DNA from: Dehalococcoidia bacterium
GTDB lineage: Bacteria; Chloroflexota; Dehalococcoidia; Tepidiformales; Tepidiformaceae
Assembly (NCBI GenBank): GCA_022451885.1
Contig: JAKUNN010000004.1
Location: 1 to 32,650, forward strand
Direction of reading: 5' to 3'
Length of the DNA stretch: 32,650 nucleotides
In this document: in pieces, positions 1 to 7,038 of the stretch
How the letters are laid out: each line of letters begins with the position of its first letter
How positions within the stretch are numbered: the first letter of the stretch is position 1
Notes under the pieces: model-generated
Seen by the model: only the letters and a program-made list of their open reading frames with translations
Told to the model about the DNA's origin: nothing
Database searches by the model: none
Position numbers and translations under genes: made by a program

Positions 1-167
1 AACAAAAAACCAAAATTGGTGAAGCACTTTATCCACTCCTTGTTAGAAATGAATTGGAAACAGAGAACTCTACGGTTACTAGGGCGTTAAAAAGAATTGA
101 AGTTTTGCTTGAACAGTTATCTGAGATTGAGAGCGAAATCGAGGATCTTGTTAAGAGGGAGAATTAA
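1..167 (+). CDS. C-terminal end of an unrecognised protein (cut by left edge)
   Basis: An open frame enters from the left edge and ends at the TAA at 165-167. The 54 visible residues are highly charged; the last 30 or so, with the run LLEQLSEIESEIEDLVKREN, look like an amphipathic or coiled-coil helix. I do not recognise the family and assign no function. It lies 31 bases upstream of rnhB on the same strand and could belong to the same transcript. Confidence 0.55.
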   Translation, partial: QKTKIGEALYPLLVRNELETENSTVTRALKRIEVLLEQLSEIESEIEDLVKREN

Positions 168-198
168 TACTATGCATAGGTGTTTGCGTTAAGAATTT

Positions 199-819
199 AT
201 GTCGAACGTAAGTCGCCCGAGCTTGGAGATTGAAAAAAGTGTCTGGAGGTCAGGGGTAAAAGTTGTCGCAGGTATTGATGAAGTAGGGGTTGGATCATTG
301 GCCGGTCCTGTTACTGCAGCTGCGGTTGCCTTAACTCCAGATGAAAAATATAGCTGGTTTACGACTGTAAATGATTCGAAGAAACTGTCTCCAGCTCGAC
401 GGAGTGTGCTCTCTAAAGAAATTTCGGAATCTGCAATTTTTTCTATAGGTTGGTCGTCTAGTGAGGAAGTTGATTTACTTGGAATTAGTGAGGCCCGTCG
501 CAAAGCTTGTTTGCGTGCGCTTACTGATCTTAGCGTTTTTCCAGAAGGTGTTATTTCTGATGCGTTGGAGCTTCCTTGGCCGAATGTTAATTCTGTTGTA
601 CGGGCAGATTCAAAAAGTATTTCTGTTGCCGCTGCATCGATTATTGCAAAGGTTGCTCGTGATGCCTGGATGGTTGAAATTTGTGGTCGTTTACCGGGTT
701 ATGGATTTTGTAAGAACAAAGGATATTTGACTGCTCAGCATAAAGATGCCTTGATTCGTCGGGGACCTTCTAAAATCCATCGCCTCTCTTGGTCTCCAAT
801 TTCGACTTCATCCTCTTGA
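199..819 (+). CDS. rnhB: Ribonuclease HII
   Basis: RNase HII cleaves the RNA strand of RNA-DNA hybrids and starts removal of single ribonucleotides misincorporated in DNA. The 206-residue length is normal. Visible family blocks are GIDEVGVGSLAGPV (residues 25-38, with catalytic D27 and E28), NDSKKLS, the DSKSISVAAASIIAKV block carrying a further acidic residue, and GYGFCKNKGYLTAQH near the C-terminus. The oddity is in the first block: the usual GRG triplet, which contacts the ribonucleotide 2'-OH, reads G30-V31-G32, so the arginine is missing. There is no strong ribosome binding site before the ATG, but the N-terminus fits the family. The fmdB-like gene follows 39 bases downstream. Confidence 0.93.
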   Translation: MSNVSRPSLEIEKSVWRSGVKVVAGIDEVGVGSLAGPVTAAAVALTPDEKYSWFTTVNDSKKLSPARRSVLSKEISESAIFSIGWSSSEEVDLLGISEARRKACLRALTDLSVFPEGVISDALELPWPNVNSVVRADSKSISVAAASIIAKVARDAWMVEICGRLPGYGFCKNKGYLTAQHKDALIRRGPSKIHRLSWSPISTSSS

Positions 820-858
820 TTTTGATGCGTTGAACGTTCTTCGTGCTAATATTTTGCT

Positions 859-1203
859 ATGCCTATATATGAATTTAAGTGTGGTGATTGCAACAAAGTC
901 ACTAACTTTTTTACACGGAAGATTGATTTGGATGTCACTCCAAACTGTGAAAATTGTGGCAGTGCTAATTTAACGCGTTTGGTTTCCAGTTTTGGTCGCG
1001 CATACACCCGCGCAGATATTCTTGATATGTACGGAGATGCGTCAAATCCAAGCGATCCAGATGCTATACGTGATCCTCGTCAAATTGGCTCTTGGGTGGA
1101 GAAACGTTTTGATGAATATGGGGTGGATTTACCTGATAGTGCACGTGAGATGATTGATGCTGCTCGGGATGGTGAAATGCCAGGTCCTGTGAAAGATCTC
1201 TAG
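859..1203 (+). CDS. FmdB-family zinc ribbon protein
   Basis: The protein starts MPIYEFKCGDC and has a CxxC pair at C8/C11 and a second at C30/C33, the layout of the short FmdB/CxxC zinc ribbon family. That family is often annotated as putative regulators, but its molecular role is not established. The remaining 80 residues are acidic and predicted soluble, with no clear domain. At 114 residues it is longer than the minimal ribbon because of this tail. It sits between rnhB and the membrane pyrophosphatase on the same strand. The family call is solid; the function is unknown. Confidence 0.85.
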   Translation: MPIYEFKCGDCNKVTNFFTRKIDLDVTPNCENCGSANLTRLVSSFGRAYTRADILDMYGDASNPSDPDAIRDPRQIGSWVEKRFDEYGVDLPDSAREMIDAARDGEMPGPVKDL

Positions 1204-1210
1204 CTTGGCG

Positions 1211-1239
1211 TTGCCCCAAACTCAAATCAACGATACATT
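1211..1239 (+). promoter_or_regulatory. Candidate sigma-70-type promoter for hppA
   Basis: TTGCCC at 1211-1216 and TACATT at 1234-1239 are separated by exactly 17 bases, which would place the transcription start near 1246, about 75 bases before the hppA ATG. Seen by eye only; the -35 box is imperfect. Confidence 0.4.
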
Positions 1240-1320
1240 GCCGGCGGCCCATCTGAACGCTAGGTCGTATAACAGGTGTGAGTATGATATCTAAGATCGG
1301 TGCTTTTTAGGAGCAGTATT

Positions 1321-3426
1321 ATGGAAATTTTAATTTTTGCTATCGTTGCTGGCGTAATTGCCTTGGCCTTTGCAGGCTTGCGTGTTTTTGCGGTTCTTCG
1401 AGAAGATGAAGGTGACGAGACTATGCGCGGTATAGCTCGTTCTATTCAGCTTGGAGCTGCGGCATTTCTTAAGCGTGAGTACATAGTACTTTCAGGCTTT
1501 GTCGCAGTTGTATTTGTCATAATTCTACTCTTTATAGATTTAGATATTTTAGATAAGAATCCATTACGTGGATTTGATAGTAATGCTCCTGCAACTGCAA
1601 TTTCTTATTTGATTGGGGCTATTCTCTCGGCTGTTGCAGGGTATCTTGGTATGACTGTTGCGGTTCGTGCCAATGTTCGTACTGCAGCGAAAGCACGCGA
1701 CGGCTTAAATGGAGCGCTTCGAGTTGCTTTTAATTCAGGAACAGTGATGGGTATGACTGTCGTAGGGCTCGGCATTCTTGGTTTAGCTCTCTTGTACCTG
1801 ATTTGGCAAAATCCGATTCCTTTGGCTGGTTTTGCTTTTGGTGCATCGTCAATAGCACTTTTTGCTCGTGTTGGTGGTGGTATTTATACCAAGGCAGCTG
1901 ATGTTGGGGCAGACCTAGTTGGCAAAGTAGAGGCTGGGATTCCTGAGGATGATCCGCGTAACCCCGCGACTATTGCTGATAATGTTGGAGATAATGTCGG
2001 AGATGTTGCTGGGATGGGGGCTGATCTTTTTGAGTCTTATGTGGGTTCCGTTGTCGCCACGATGTCGCTTGCTGCTATAGCAATTGTTGGTGCTACTGGT
2101 ATTGGTGCAGGTTTCGGTGCATCTGACATTTTTCAAACCGGAGCAGATAATTTTAAGGGAGCTGCTGTTGTTTTGCCGCTTCTTGTTGCTGCTATAGGAA
2201 TTATTTCTGCGATCGTAGCTTCCTTTTTCGTTCGTACTGGTGAAGACTCGAGCCAAGGTCGCTTGCTTTGGGCATTGCGTGCAGGAGTTTATGGGGCCTC
2301 TATTTTGGTACTTATAGGTGCTGCAATCGCTATTGCGGTGATGGGATTAAAGTGGGATTTATTCTGGGCAATTCTGATAGGCCTTACGGCTGGACAACTC
2401 ATTGGTACAGTGACAGAAGGTTTTACGTCTACAGAAGGCTTTGCGATTGGACGTTTCCGTTATAGCCCAACTGTTAATTTAGCAAAACAGTCTGAGACTG
2501 GGGCAGGGCCAGTGTTAATCGGTGGCCTAAGTTTAGGTATGCTGTCCACAGCTATACCACTTGTCACTATTGTTGTTGCTATTGCTCTTGCCAATGAAGT
2601 TGCTGGTTTCTATGGTATTGCGCTTGCAGCTGTAGGTATGCTGGCTCCTTTAGGAGTGACTCTAGCGACCGATGCTTATGGGCCAGTTGCAGACAATGCG
2701 GGGGGAATTGCTGAGCAAGCATCTTTACCACCCGAGGTCCGAACTCGTACTGATGCATTAGATCAACTTGGGAATACTACTGCAGCTACAGGAAAAGGTT
2801 TTGCGATTGGTTCGGCAGCTCTTACAGCGCTCGCTCTTTTAGCAACTTATGCTTTTGTTACGAATATTACTACTCTCGATCTGTTGAACTGGGAAGTTAT
2901 GATTGGCGTATTAATTGGTGCGTTGATGCCATTTGTATTTGCTGCCCTTTCAATGGGTGCTGTTGGTAGAGCAGCACAAGCGATGGTGGAAGAAGTCCGT
3001 CGTCAGTTCCGGGAAAAACCTGGAATTATGGACGGCACCGAAGAACCTGATCATGAAAGAGCTGTGAGTATTTCAACTGATGGTGCACTTCGGGAGATGG
3101 TTGTGCCCGGTCTGCTTGCAGTGGTTGTTCCAATTATAGTCGGGGCAGTCATTAGTGCTGAGAGCCTTGGTGGCCTGCTTGTTGGTTCTATTGCTGCTGG
3201 TGCTATGTTGGCAATTATGATGGCAAATGCTGGCGGTGCGTGGGATAACGCAAAGAAATATGTTGAAGAGGGTCATTTTGGTGGTAAGGGATCTGAAGCT
3301 CATAAAGCCGCAGTTGTTGGTGATACAGTTGGCGATCCTTTCAAGGACACTTCTGGTCCTAGTCTGAACATTCTTCTAAAATTAATGGCGATTGTTGCCG
3401 TTGTTTTTGGGCCACTCTTTGTCTAG
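1321..3426 (+). CDS. hppA: K+-dependent membrane-bound pyrophosphatase (ion-pumping)
   Basis: This integral membrane enzyme hydrolyses pyrophosphate and pumps Na+ and/or H+ outward. The ATG at 1321 is preferred over an in-frame GTG at 1300 because AGGAG (1309-1313) lies 7 bases before it; this gives 701 residues, normal for the family, with many hydrophobic helices. The pyrophosphate-binding block [19 protein letters not shown] is intact. The block [10 protein letters not shown] (residues 484-493) has alanine at 488 and glycine at 491, where K+-independent enzymes have lysine and threonine, so I infer a K+-dependent enzyme. Glu238 in DLFESY matches the glutamate associated with Na+ transport in Na+-PPases; pumped-ion identity cannot be settled from this alone. 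The c-di-AMP riboswitch promoter begins 10 bases after its stop. Confidence 0.95.
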   Translation: MEILIFAIVAGVIALAFAGLRVFAVLREDEGDETMRGIARSIQLGAAAFLKREYIVLSGFVAVVFVIILLFIDLDILDKNPLRGFDSNAPATAISYLIGAILSAVAGYLGMTVAVRANVRTAAKARDGLNGALRVAFNSGTVMGMTVVGLGILGLALLYLIWQNPIPLAGFAFGASSIALFARVGGGIYTKAADVGADLVGKVEAGIPEDDPRNPATIADNVGDNVGDVAGMGADLFESYVGSVVATMSLAAIAIVGATGIGAGFGASDIFQTGADNFKGAAVVLPLLVAAIGIISAIVASFFVRTGEDSSQGRLLWALRAGVYGASILVLIGAAIAIAVMGLKWDLFWAILIGLTAGQLIGTVTEGFTSTEGFAIGRFRYSPTVNLAKQSETGAGPVLIGGLSLGMLSTAIPLVTIVVAIALANEVAGFYGIALAAVGMLAPLGVTLATDAYGPVADNAGGIAEQASLPPEVRTRTDALDQLGNTTAATGKGFAIGSAALTALALLATYAFVTNITTLDLLNWEVMIGVLIGALMPFVFAALSMGAVGRAAQAMVEEVRRQFREKPGIMDGTEEPDHERAVSISTDGALREMVVPGLLAVVVPIIVGAVISAESLGGLLVGSIAAGAMLAIMMANAGGAWDNAKKYVEEGHFGGKGSEAHKAAVVGDTVGDPFKDTSGPSLNILLKLMAIVAVVFGPLFV

Positions 3427-3435
3427 ATTTAGGGT

Positions 3436-3464
3436 TTGACAAAATAAATTTGGCTTGATATCTT
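3436..3464 (+). promoter_or_regulatory. Promoter of the c-di-AMP riboswitch transcript
   Basis: A perfect TTGACA -35 box (3436-3441) is followed after 17 bases by TATCTT (3459-3464). Transcription would start near 3471, just upstream of the riboswitch and only about 45 bases after the hppA stop codon. Confidence 0.65.
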
Positions 3465-3499
3465 TCTAGTGCTCCTTTATGGAGTTGCGCTTGGTGCTT

Positions 3500-3685
3500 T
3501 ACGTACCACCTGCAGAATGTGTGTGAACACATCGGGGAACCCAATAATGGGGTGAATAGGGCTTAATGCCCTTAGGGCAACCTTCCGCCCGAATCCGACA
3601 GCTAACCTCGTATGCAGACGGAAGGCCTGGTGAGCAGGAAGCTCGCTTAGAGGTCTCGTCCTCCTTTGAAAAATGGAGTTTTTTT
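3500..3685 (+). promoter_or_regulatory. ydaO-type cyclic di-AMP riboswitch with expression platform
   Basis: Conserved ydaO/yuaA aptamer words occur in the right order: GGGGAACCC (3535-3543), GGGGTGAAT (3549-3557), GGGCAACC (3575-3582) and CCGAATCCGACAGCTAACCT (3589-3608). A closing helix pairs CTGCA (3510-3514) with TGCAG (3613-3617), and a side hairpin pairs ATGTGT (3517-3522) with ACACAT (3527-3532). Alternative pairings are visible: CCTTCCG inside the aptamer with CGGAAGG just after it, and GAGGT (3650-3654) with either ACCTC in the aptamer or CCTC at the base of the terminator. This fits ligand-controlled termination. Known ydaO switches are turned off by c-di-AMP and often control K+ or osmolyte transport and cell wall genes. 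Identification is by conserved words, not by a covariance model. Confidence 0.88.
3661..3685 (+). terminator. Intrinsic terminator of the c-di-AMP riboswitch
   Basis: CTCCTTT (3661-3667) pairs with AATGGAG (3672-3678) around a GAAA loop, with one T-T mismatch, followed by seven Ts (3679-3685). The 3' arm also contains GGAG, the only ribosome binding site for the gene starting at 3689, so the hairpin could block both transcription and translation. Confidence 0.72.
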
Positions 3686-3688
3686 ATT

Positions 3689-3907
3689 ATGCCTGCTTTG
3701 CAAGAAGCGCCACCGGCAAACTGCCCTAAGTGCAGCGGTGCAATCGTTATCGAAAGAGATTGGCACGGAACTTATGGAAGTTGCATTATGTGTGGTTATG
3801 TACATGAAGTTTTAACTCGGCCGCCAGTTGATCTGGCAGCTGAAGAAGCGGCTATGCCTGTTCGGCAGCGTCGTCGTCAGCCGTCCCACGGTAAGTTGCG
3901 GCTATAG
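3689..3907 (+). CDS. Small zinc-ribbon protein under c-di-AMP riboswitch control
   Basis: A 72-residue protein with CPKC (residues 13-16) and CIMC about 20 residues later, consistent with one zinc ribbon, then an acidic stretch and a basic C-terminal tail (RQRRRQ). No transmembrane segment or signal peptide is visible. The start at 3689 is chosen because GGAG (3675-3678) lies 10 bases upstream; a longer in-frame reading from 3566 would run through the riboswitch and is not credible. The basic tail could bind nucleic acid, but that is inference. I do not recognise a named family. A terminator follows at 3928-3951, so it appears to be a single-gene transcription unit. Confidence 0.75.
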   Translation: MPALQEAPPANCPKCSGAIVIERDWHGTYGSCIMCGYVHEVLTRPPVDLAAEEAAMPVRQRRRQPSHGKLRL

Positions 3908-3927
3908 AGTTTTTCTAAATTTTTTCT

Positions 3928-3951
3928 GAGAAAGTTCGCTTTCCCTTTTTT
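3928..3951 (+). terminator. Intrinsic terminator after the zinc-ribbon gene
   Basis: GAGAAAG (3928-3934) and CTTTCCC (3939-3945) form a short stem around a TTCG tetraloop with one A-C mismatch, followed by six Ts. Confidence 0.6.
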
Positions 3952-3954
3952 AAA

Positions 3955-4051
3955 AGGTGTTTATTTACTGTAACAGTAGTAAACAAGCACCCTAATGCGA
4001 GTGGCCCCTAACCACAGGGGCTTTCCGCTTCCATCAAGGAGTTTTTGATGG
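3955..4051 (+). promoter_or_regulatory. Structured leader: three hairpins before the 94-residue gene
   Basis: Three inverted repeats lie in a row. The first (about 3955-3992) is an imperfect stem with GGTG/CACC at its base and TACTG-TAA-CAGTA at its tip. The second is a perfect GCCCCT-AACCAC-AGGGGC hairpin (about 4004-4021) followed by only three Ts. The third pairs CCATCAA (4031-4037) with TTGATGG (4045-4051), leaving the Shine-Dalgarno GGAG in its loop and burying the ATG in its stem. No known riboswitch class is recognised. The first element could instead be a DNA operator. Confidence 0.45.
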
Positions 4052-4332
4052 CTTATGTACGTATGTCAATTGCTAGTCCAAGTGCAGGAAAAGCCGTAGA
4101 GGCTATCCAGCTTATGCACGAAATCAATAATCAGATCTCAGATATTAACGAGTGCATAAATACTTTTGTGATACAACCGCAAGATGAGGCTGGGGAAATT
4201 ATACGAGTGGCTGTGTTTAGGGATTATGATTCGTCTGAGAATGAAAAGTATGTTGAGTCGATGGGTTTGTTTTCTAACGAGATGAATCGTTGCTTTGCGA
4301 AGAATCAGGAAGAAAAGGCATTTTTTAGCTAG
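4048..4332 (+). CDS. Unrecognised 94-residue protein (possible dimeric alpha-beta barrel fold)
   Basis: A soluble 94-residue protein starting MAYVRMSIASPSAGKAVEA, with AGGAG six bases before the ATG. The pattern of a short N-terminal strand, a helix, then a strand reading IIRVAVFRDY resembles small ABM-like (antibiotic biosynthesis monooxygenase) domain proteins that bind small molecules as dimers. This is only a resemblance in size and layout, and no catalytic residues can be named. It is preceded by the structured leader and converges with the solute-binding protein gene, 24 bases away. The start codon lies inside a hairpin, which suggests translational control. Confidence 0.7.
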   Translation: MAYVRMSIASPSAGKAVEAIQLMHEINNQISDINECINTFVIQPQDEAGEIIRVAVFRDYDSSENEKYVESMGLFSNEMNRCFAKNQEEKAFFS

Positions 4333-4356
4333 TCGTGCTGGTTTTAGCAGCCTTAG

Positions 4357-6138
4357 TCAGCGGTTAAAGAACGTAGGGTGGGATTGATCAATCCAGGACG
4401 AAGCTAATCTTCCTTGGAAGGAAAATCCAATATCAAGTGGGAATTCCTGAAGGTATGGCCACTGCAAAGATATAACCCTTTCGCTAACAAAATTTGATGC
4501 TAGATGTAATTGCAGTAATTCGCGCTGTACATCAAAGCCAATTTCACGACGTTCTATTTGATTAGTAGTTACTCTTTGTTTTTCAATTAACCTATCAATT
4601 TTTTCATCACGTAAGGCAAAACTGTTTGCTGTACCAGTACTGTGGTAATAGGGATATAGCCAGTCATCTAACTCTGTCCATCCGTTATCAAAAGTAACGA
4701 ACCAAGGAGCTTCACCAGAAAATAATCTTTGATATAAGTCTTGTTGCGTCACTGCAGAAACTTTAACTGGTAAGCCTAGGCTTTCATCTAATTGGGTTTG
4801 AATAATAGTTCCTAAGTTGAAGTCTTTTTCTAGTTTTTCAGTAATCAATAATTCCAAAGGCCCAAGGGAACCAATTGTCTGTCCGGTTTCATTTAAGTAT
4901 GAGTTTAGTAGATTGTTTGCTTCGTTAATATCTACTTGCCGGCCTCCCGTTCCAGGTCTATGCCCTGCTATGTTTTGTAATTCCACTTGAGGAAGTGACC
5001 ATCGTTCCACGGATGAACTTATCCAAGGATTTAATGTAGCTGAGCCTGCGAACATTGACTGAGACATTTCCCAGCGGTTTAAGGCAATTGATATTGCTCC
5101 CCTTAGTCTCTTATCGTTATATGGTTCCTTTGTTGAAAAAAATCTCATTCCATAGAATTGAGCTAAACCTTGTGCTGTTTCATGTAATTCAGGTATAGCT
5201 TCTCTGATTTGTTGAGCTTGGCGTAGCCCTAGAAGAGCTACGTCAAGAGTTTTGGTACGGAAGCTGGCCTCTATGTCATCCAGACTGAGTGGTTGTCTCG
5301 TAATAACCCCATTTAAGAATGGTCCATTTGTGCCATGCCAGTATGGTGCTTTTGAAACACTTGCAAAATCTTTTTCTTTCCACTCAACCCATTGAAAAGG
5401 CCCGGAACCAACTTGATTATTACTTTGGAAATTATGATATCGAACTTCTGGTGCGACTATTAAGGAGGAAGTATCGGCAAAACGTTCGAGCATCCCCACA
5501 TGTGCTTCTTTAAGGCGGATCTTTAACGTTTGTTCATCTGGAGTTTCAATTGTGTCGATCAGAGACCAATGTGATTGGCGGATATAAGATGCATCGCCGT
5601 TGATCTGTCGTTCAATACTATGTTTAACATCTTGTGCTCGAACAGGTCGTCCATTTACTGGTGTACGATCGTGCCACTTGGCATCAGGGTTTATTTGAAA
5701 AACAAAAGTTTGTAAGTCGGGTTGTTCGGGCAAGGTTTTGGCTAGATCTGTTGTGAGAATACCAGCACCTTGATCGACGTAGTTTAGAAGCTTGCTATAG
5801 ACCAAAGATTGTTGGTCGAGGATTTGTGTTGTTTTTGTGCGATGTGGGTCAAAAATCTCGTCGCTAAAAATATTACCTGTGCGCCTGAGTGTTTCTCCAA
5901 ACTTGCTGTATGTCTCCCTTTCCCTCTTTTTTTCAGTAGTAGAAGTTGTTTTTTTAGGTGTACTAGTCTTAGTTGGTATTTGGGTTGTCTTAGCTGCTGG
6001 TGTAGTACTAGTAGTATTTAGGCACGCTATAGTTCCGATGCTCGCAGTGCTTAAACTGACTGCCGAAAGTTTTAAAAAAGATCTACGAGATGTTTTTTTT
6101 GAATTGAAAATCTTCCATTTTGGACTGCTACTTTGCAT
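4357..6138 (-). CDS. Extracellular solute-binding protein, family 5 (oligopeptide/dipeptide type), Tat lipoprotein
   Basis: This is the substrate-capturing lipoprotein of an ABC importer of the peptide/nickel/opine type. The N-terminus has a twin-arginine motif SRRSFLK (residues 17-23), a hydrophobic stretch and a lipobox-like TIAC with C39 as the likely lipidated cysteine, followed by a Thr/Ser/Lys-rich linker (to about residue 75). The body then matches family 5 proteins, including the typical block LPEQPDLQTFVFQINPDAKW and, later, RLRGAISIALNRWEM. The length of 593 residues is normal. No permease or ATPase genes lie next to it, so the substrate cannot be inferred from context. It is transcribed away from the pterin dehydratase gene, 41 bases from its start. 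Confidence 0.88.
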   Translation of the reverse strand: MQSSSPKWKIFNSKKTSRRSFLKLSAVSLSTASIGTIACLNTTSTTPAAKTTQIPTKTSTPKKTTSTTEKKRERETYSKFGETLRRTGNIFSDEIFDPHRTKTTQILDQQSLVYSKLLNYVDQGAGILTTDLAKTLPEQPDLQTFVFQINPDAKWHDRTPVNGRPVRAQDVKHSIERQINGDASYIRQSHWSLIDTIETPDEQTLKIRLKEAHVGMLERFADTSSLIVAPEVRYHNFQSNNQVGSGPFQWVEWKEKDFASVSKAPYWHGTNGPFLNGVITRQPLSLDDIEASFRTKTLDVALLGLRQAQQIREAIPELHETAQGLAQFYGMRFFSTKEPYNDKRLRGAISIALNRWEMSQSMFAGSATLNPWISSSVERWSLPQVELQNIAGHRPGTGGRQVDINEANNLLNSYLNETGQTIGSLGPLELLITEKLEKDFNLGTIIQTQLDESLGLPVKVSAVTQQDLYQRLFSGEAPWFVTFDNGWTELDDWLYPYYHSTGTANSFALRDEKIDRLIEKQRVTTNQIERREIGFDVQRELLQLHLASNFVSERVISLQWPYLQEFPLDIGFSFQGRLASSWIDQSHPTFFNR

Positions 6139-6179
6139 ACTATCTTTTGCACGCTCTTATTTCTTTTAAGGAGGTTATC

Positions 6180-6461
6180 ATGGCTCAAAAGCTTACGGAC
6201 ATACAAATTAAAGAAGGAATTGCTGAATTTAAGGATTGGTCTATTGAAGGTAATTCGATACGAAAGTCCTTTTTGTTAGAAGACCATATTATGGCGATGG
6301 GTTTTGTTAATAGAATTGCTATGGTTGCTGAAGTAATGAATCATCACCCTGAGATACAAATGGTCTATAACAAGGTTGAAATAACTTTAAGTACTCACGA
6401 TGTAGGTGGTGTTACCGAGCTTGATCTAGAGTTGGCCCAAAAGATTGAAGCCTATTTTTAG
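6180..6461 (+). CDS. Pterin-4a-carbinolamine dehydratase
   Basis: This small cytosolic enzyme dehydrates 4a-hydroxytetrahydropterin to recycle pterin cofactor. AAGGAGG (6169-6175) four bases before the ATG fixes the start at 6180 and gives 93 residues, normal for the family. The active-site block is intact: HHPE at residues 55-58, then YNKVEITLSTHD with H73 and D74, and GGVTELDLELAQKI at the C-terminus. No phenylalanine hydroxylase gene is nearby, so the partner hydroxylase is unknown; some bacterial members act outside aromatic hydroxylation. The stop codon overlaps that of the convergent ferredoxin gene. Confidence 0.93.
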   Translation: MAQKLTDIQIKEGIAEFKDWSIEGNSIRKSFLLEDHIMAMGFVNRIAMVAEVMNHHPEIQMVYNKVEITLSTHDVGGVTELDLELAQKIEAYF

Positions 6462-6976
6462 CGAGCTAATTCAGTTACGTTTTGCCCTTTTTTTGCCTGC
6501 TGTATAAGTTGTATTTCTTGGTCTGTAAGGGCTTCGATCGATTTTTGCATCTCGTCTTTGAGTGGGAAAATATGCACCGCATCCCAACCACAAACATCTT
6601 CGCAAAGGCGGCATCCAGTGCATTTCTTTTCATCAACGGTACTTACACCAAAGAAGTCATCAACACGCTCATTGTATTCAAGACTCAGTGCATCAAATGG
6701 ACAAATATTGATACAAAGTTCGCATCCAGAACCAATGCATTTTTCTTCGATCACAACTGCTTTGGGCCATTCTGTTTTCTTTAGGGCTTCGCAGGCATCA
6801 TTTACGGCATCTAAAATTGCTTCTGGCGGGCATACTGTTCCGCAGGCACCACAGTCAATGCAAAGTGATGGATCTATGACATGCAATTCATTACGGTCCC
6901 CGCTAATTGCATTTGTGGGACAGCGCTTTGTACAAGCAGTACATCCTATACAGGTTTCTATAATACTGTAGGCCAT
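6458..6976 (-). CDS. Ferredoxin with four 4Fe-4S clusters
   Basis: A small soluble electron carrier with four cysteine clusters. With the start at 6976 (172 residues), they are C9-C20 (CIGCTACTKRCP), C39-C49 (CIDCGACGTVCP), C80-C91 (CIGSGCELCINICP) and C119-C129 (CTGCRLCEDVCG). The third cluster has one extra residue in its first spacing (CX3C rather than CX2C), and the fourth lacks the proline after its last cysteine. I chose the ATG at 6976 because MAYSI directly before the first cluster is typical of bacterial ferredoxins; an in-frame TTG at 7021 would add 15 residues. It is divergent from the aldo/keto reductase. Redox partner unknown. Confidence 0.88.
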   Translation of the reverse strand: MAYSIIETCIGCTACTKRCPTNAISGDRNELHVIDPSLCIDCGACGTVCPPEAILDAVNDACEALKKTEWPKAVVIEEKCIGSGCELCINICPFDALSLEYNERVDDFFGVSTVDEKKCTGCRLCEDVCGWDAVHIFPLKDEMQKSIEALTDQEIQLIQQAKKGQNVTELAR

Positions 6977-7038
6977 TGGAAGAATATTAGAGCCCACTTC
7001 GGTACGCGGCAACTTTAACAATCACTTAAACTAGTTTT

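Noticed and set aside
3471-3685. 6S RNA, cobalamin riboswitch or tmRNA as the identity of the structured RNA
   Set aside because: There is no B12 box, no tmRNA acceptor end and no 6S-type long closing stem, while the ydaO signature words are all present in order.
3566-3688. In-frame N-terminal extension of the 72-residue zinc-ribbon protein
   Set aside because: It would translate the core of the c-di-AMP riboswitch and its terminator and has no ribosome binding site; the ATG at 3689 has one.
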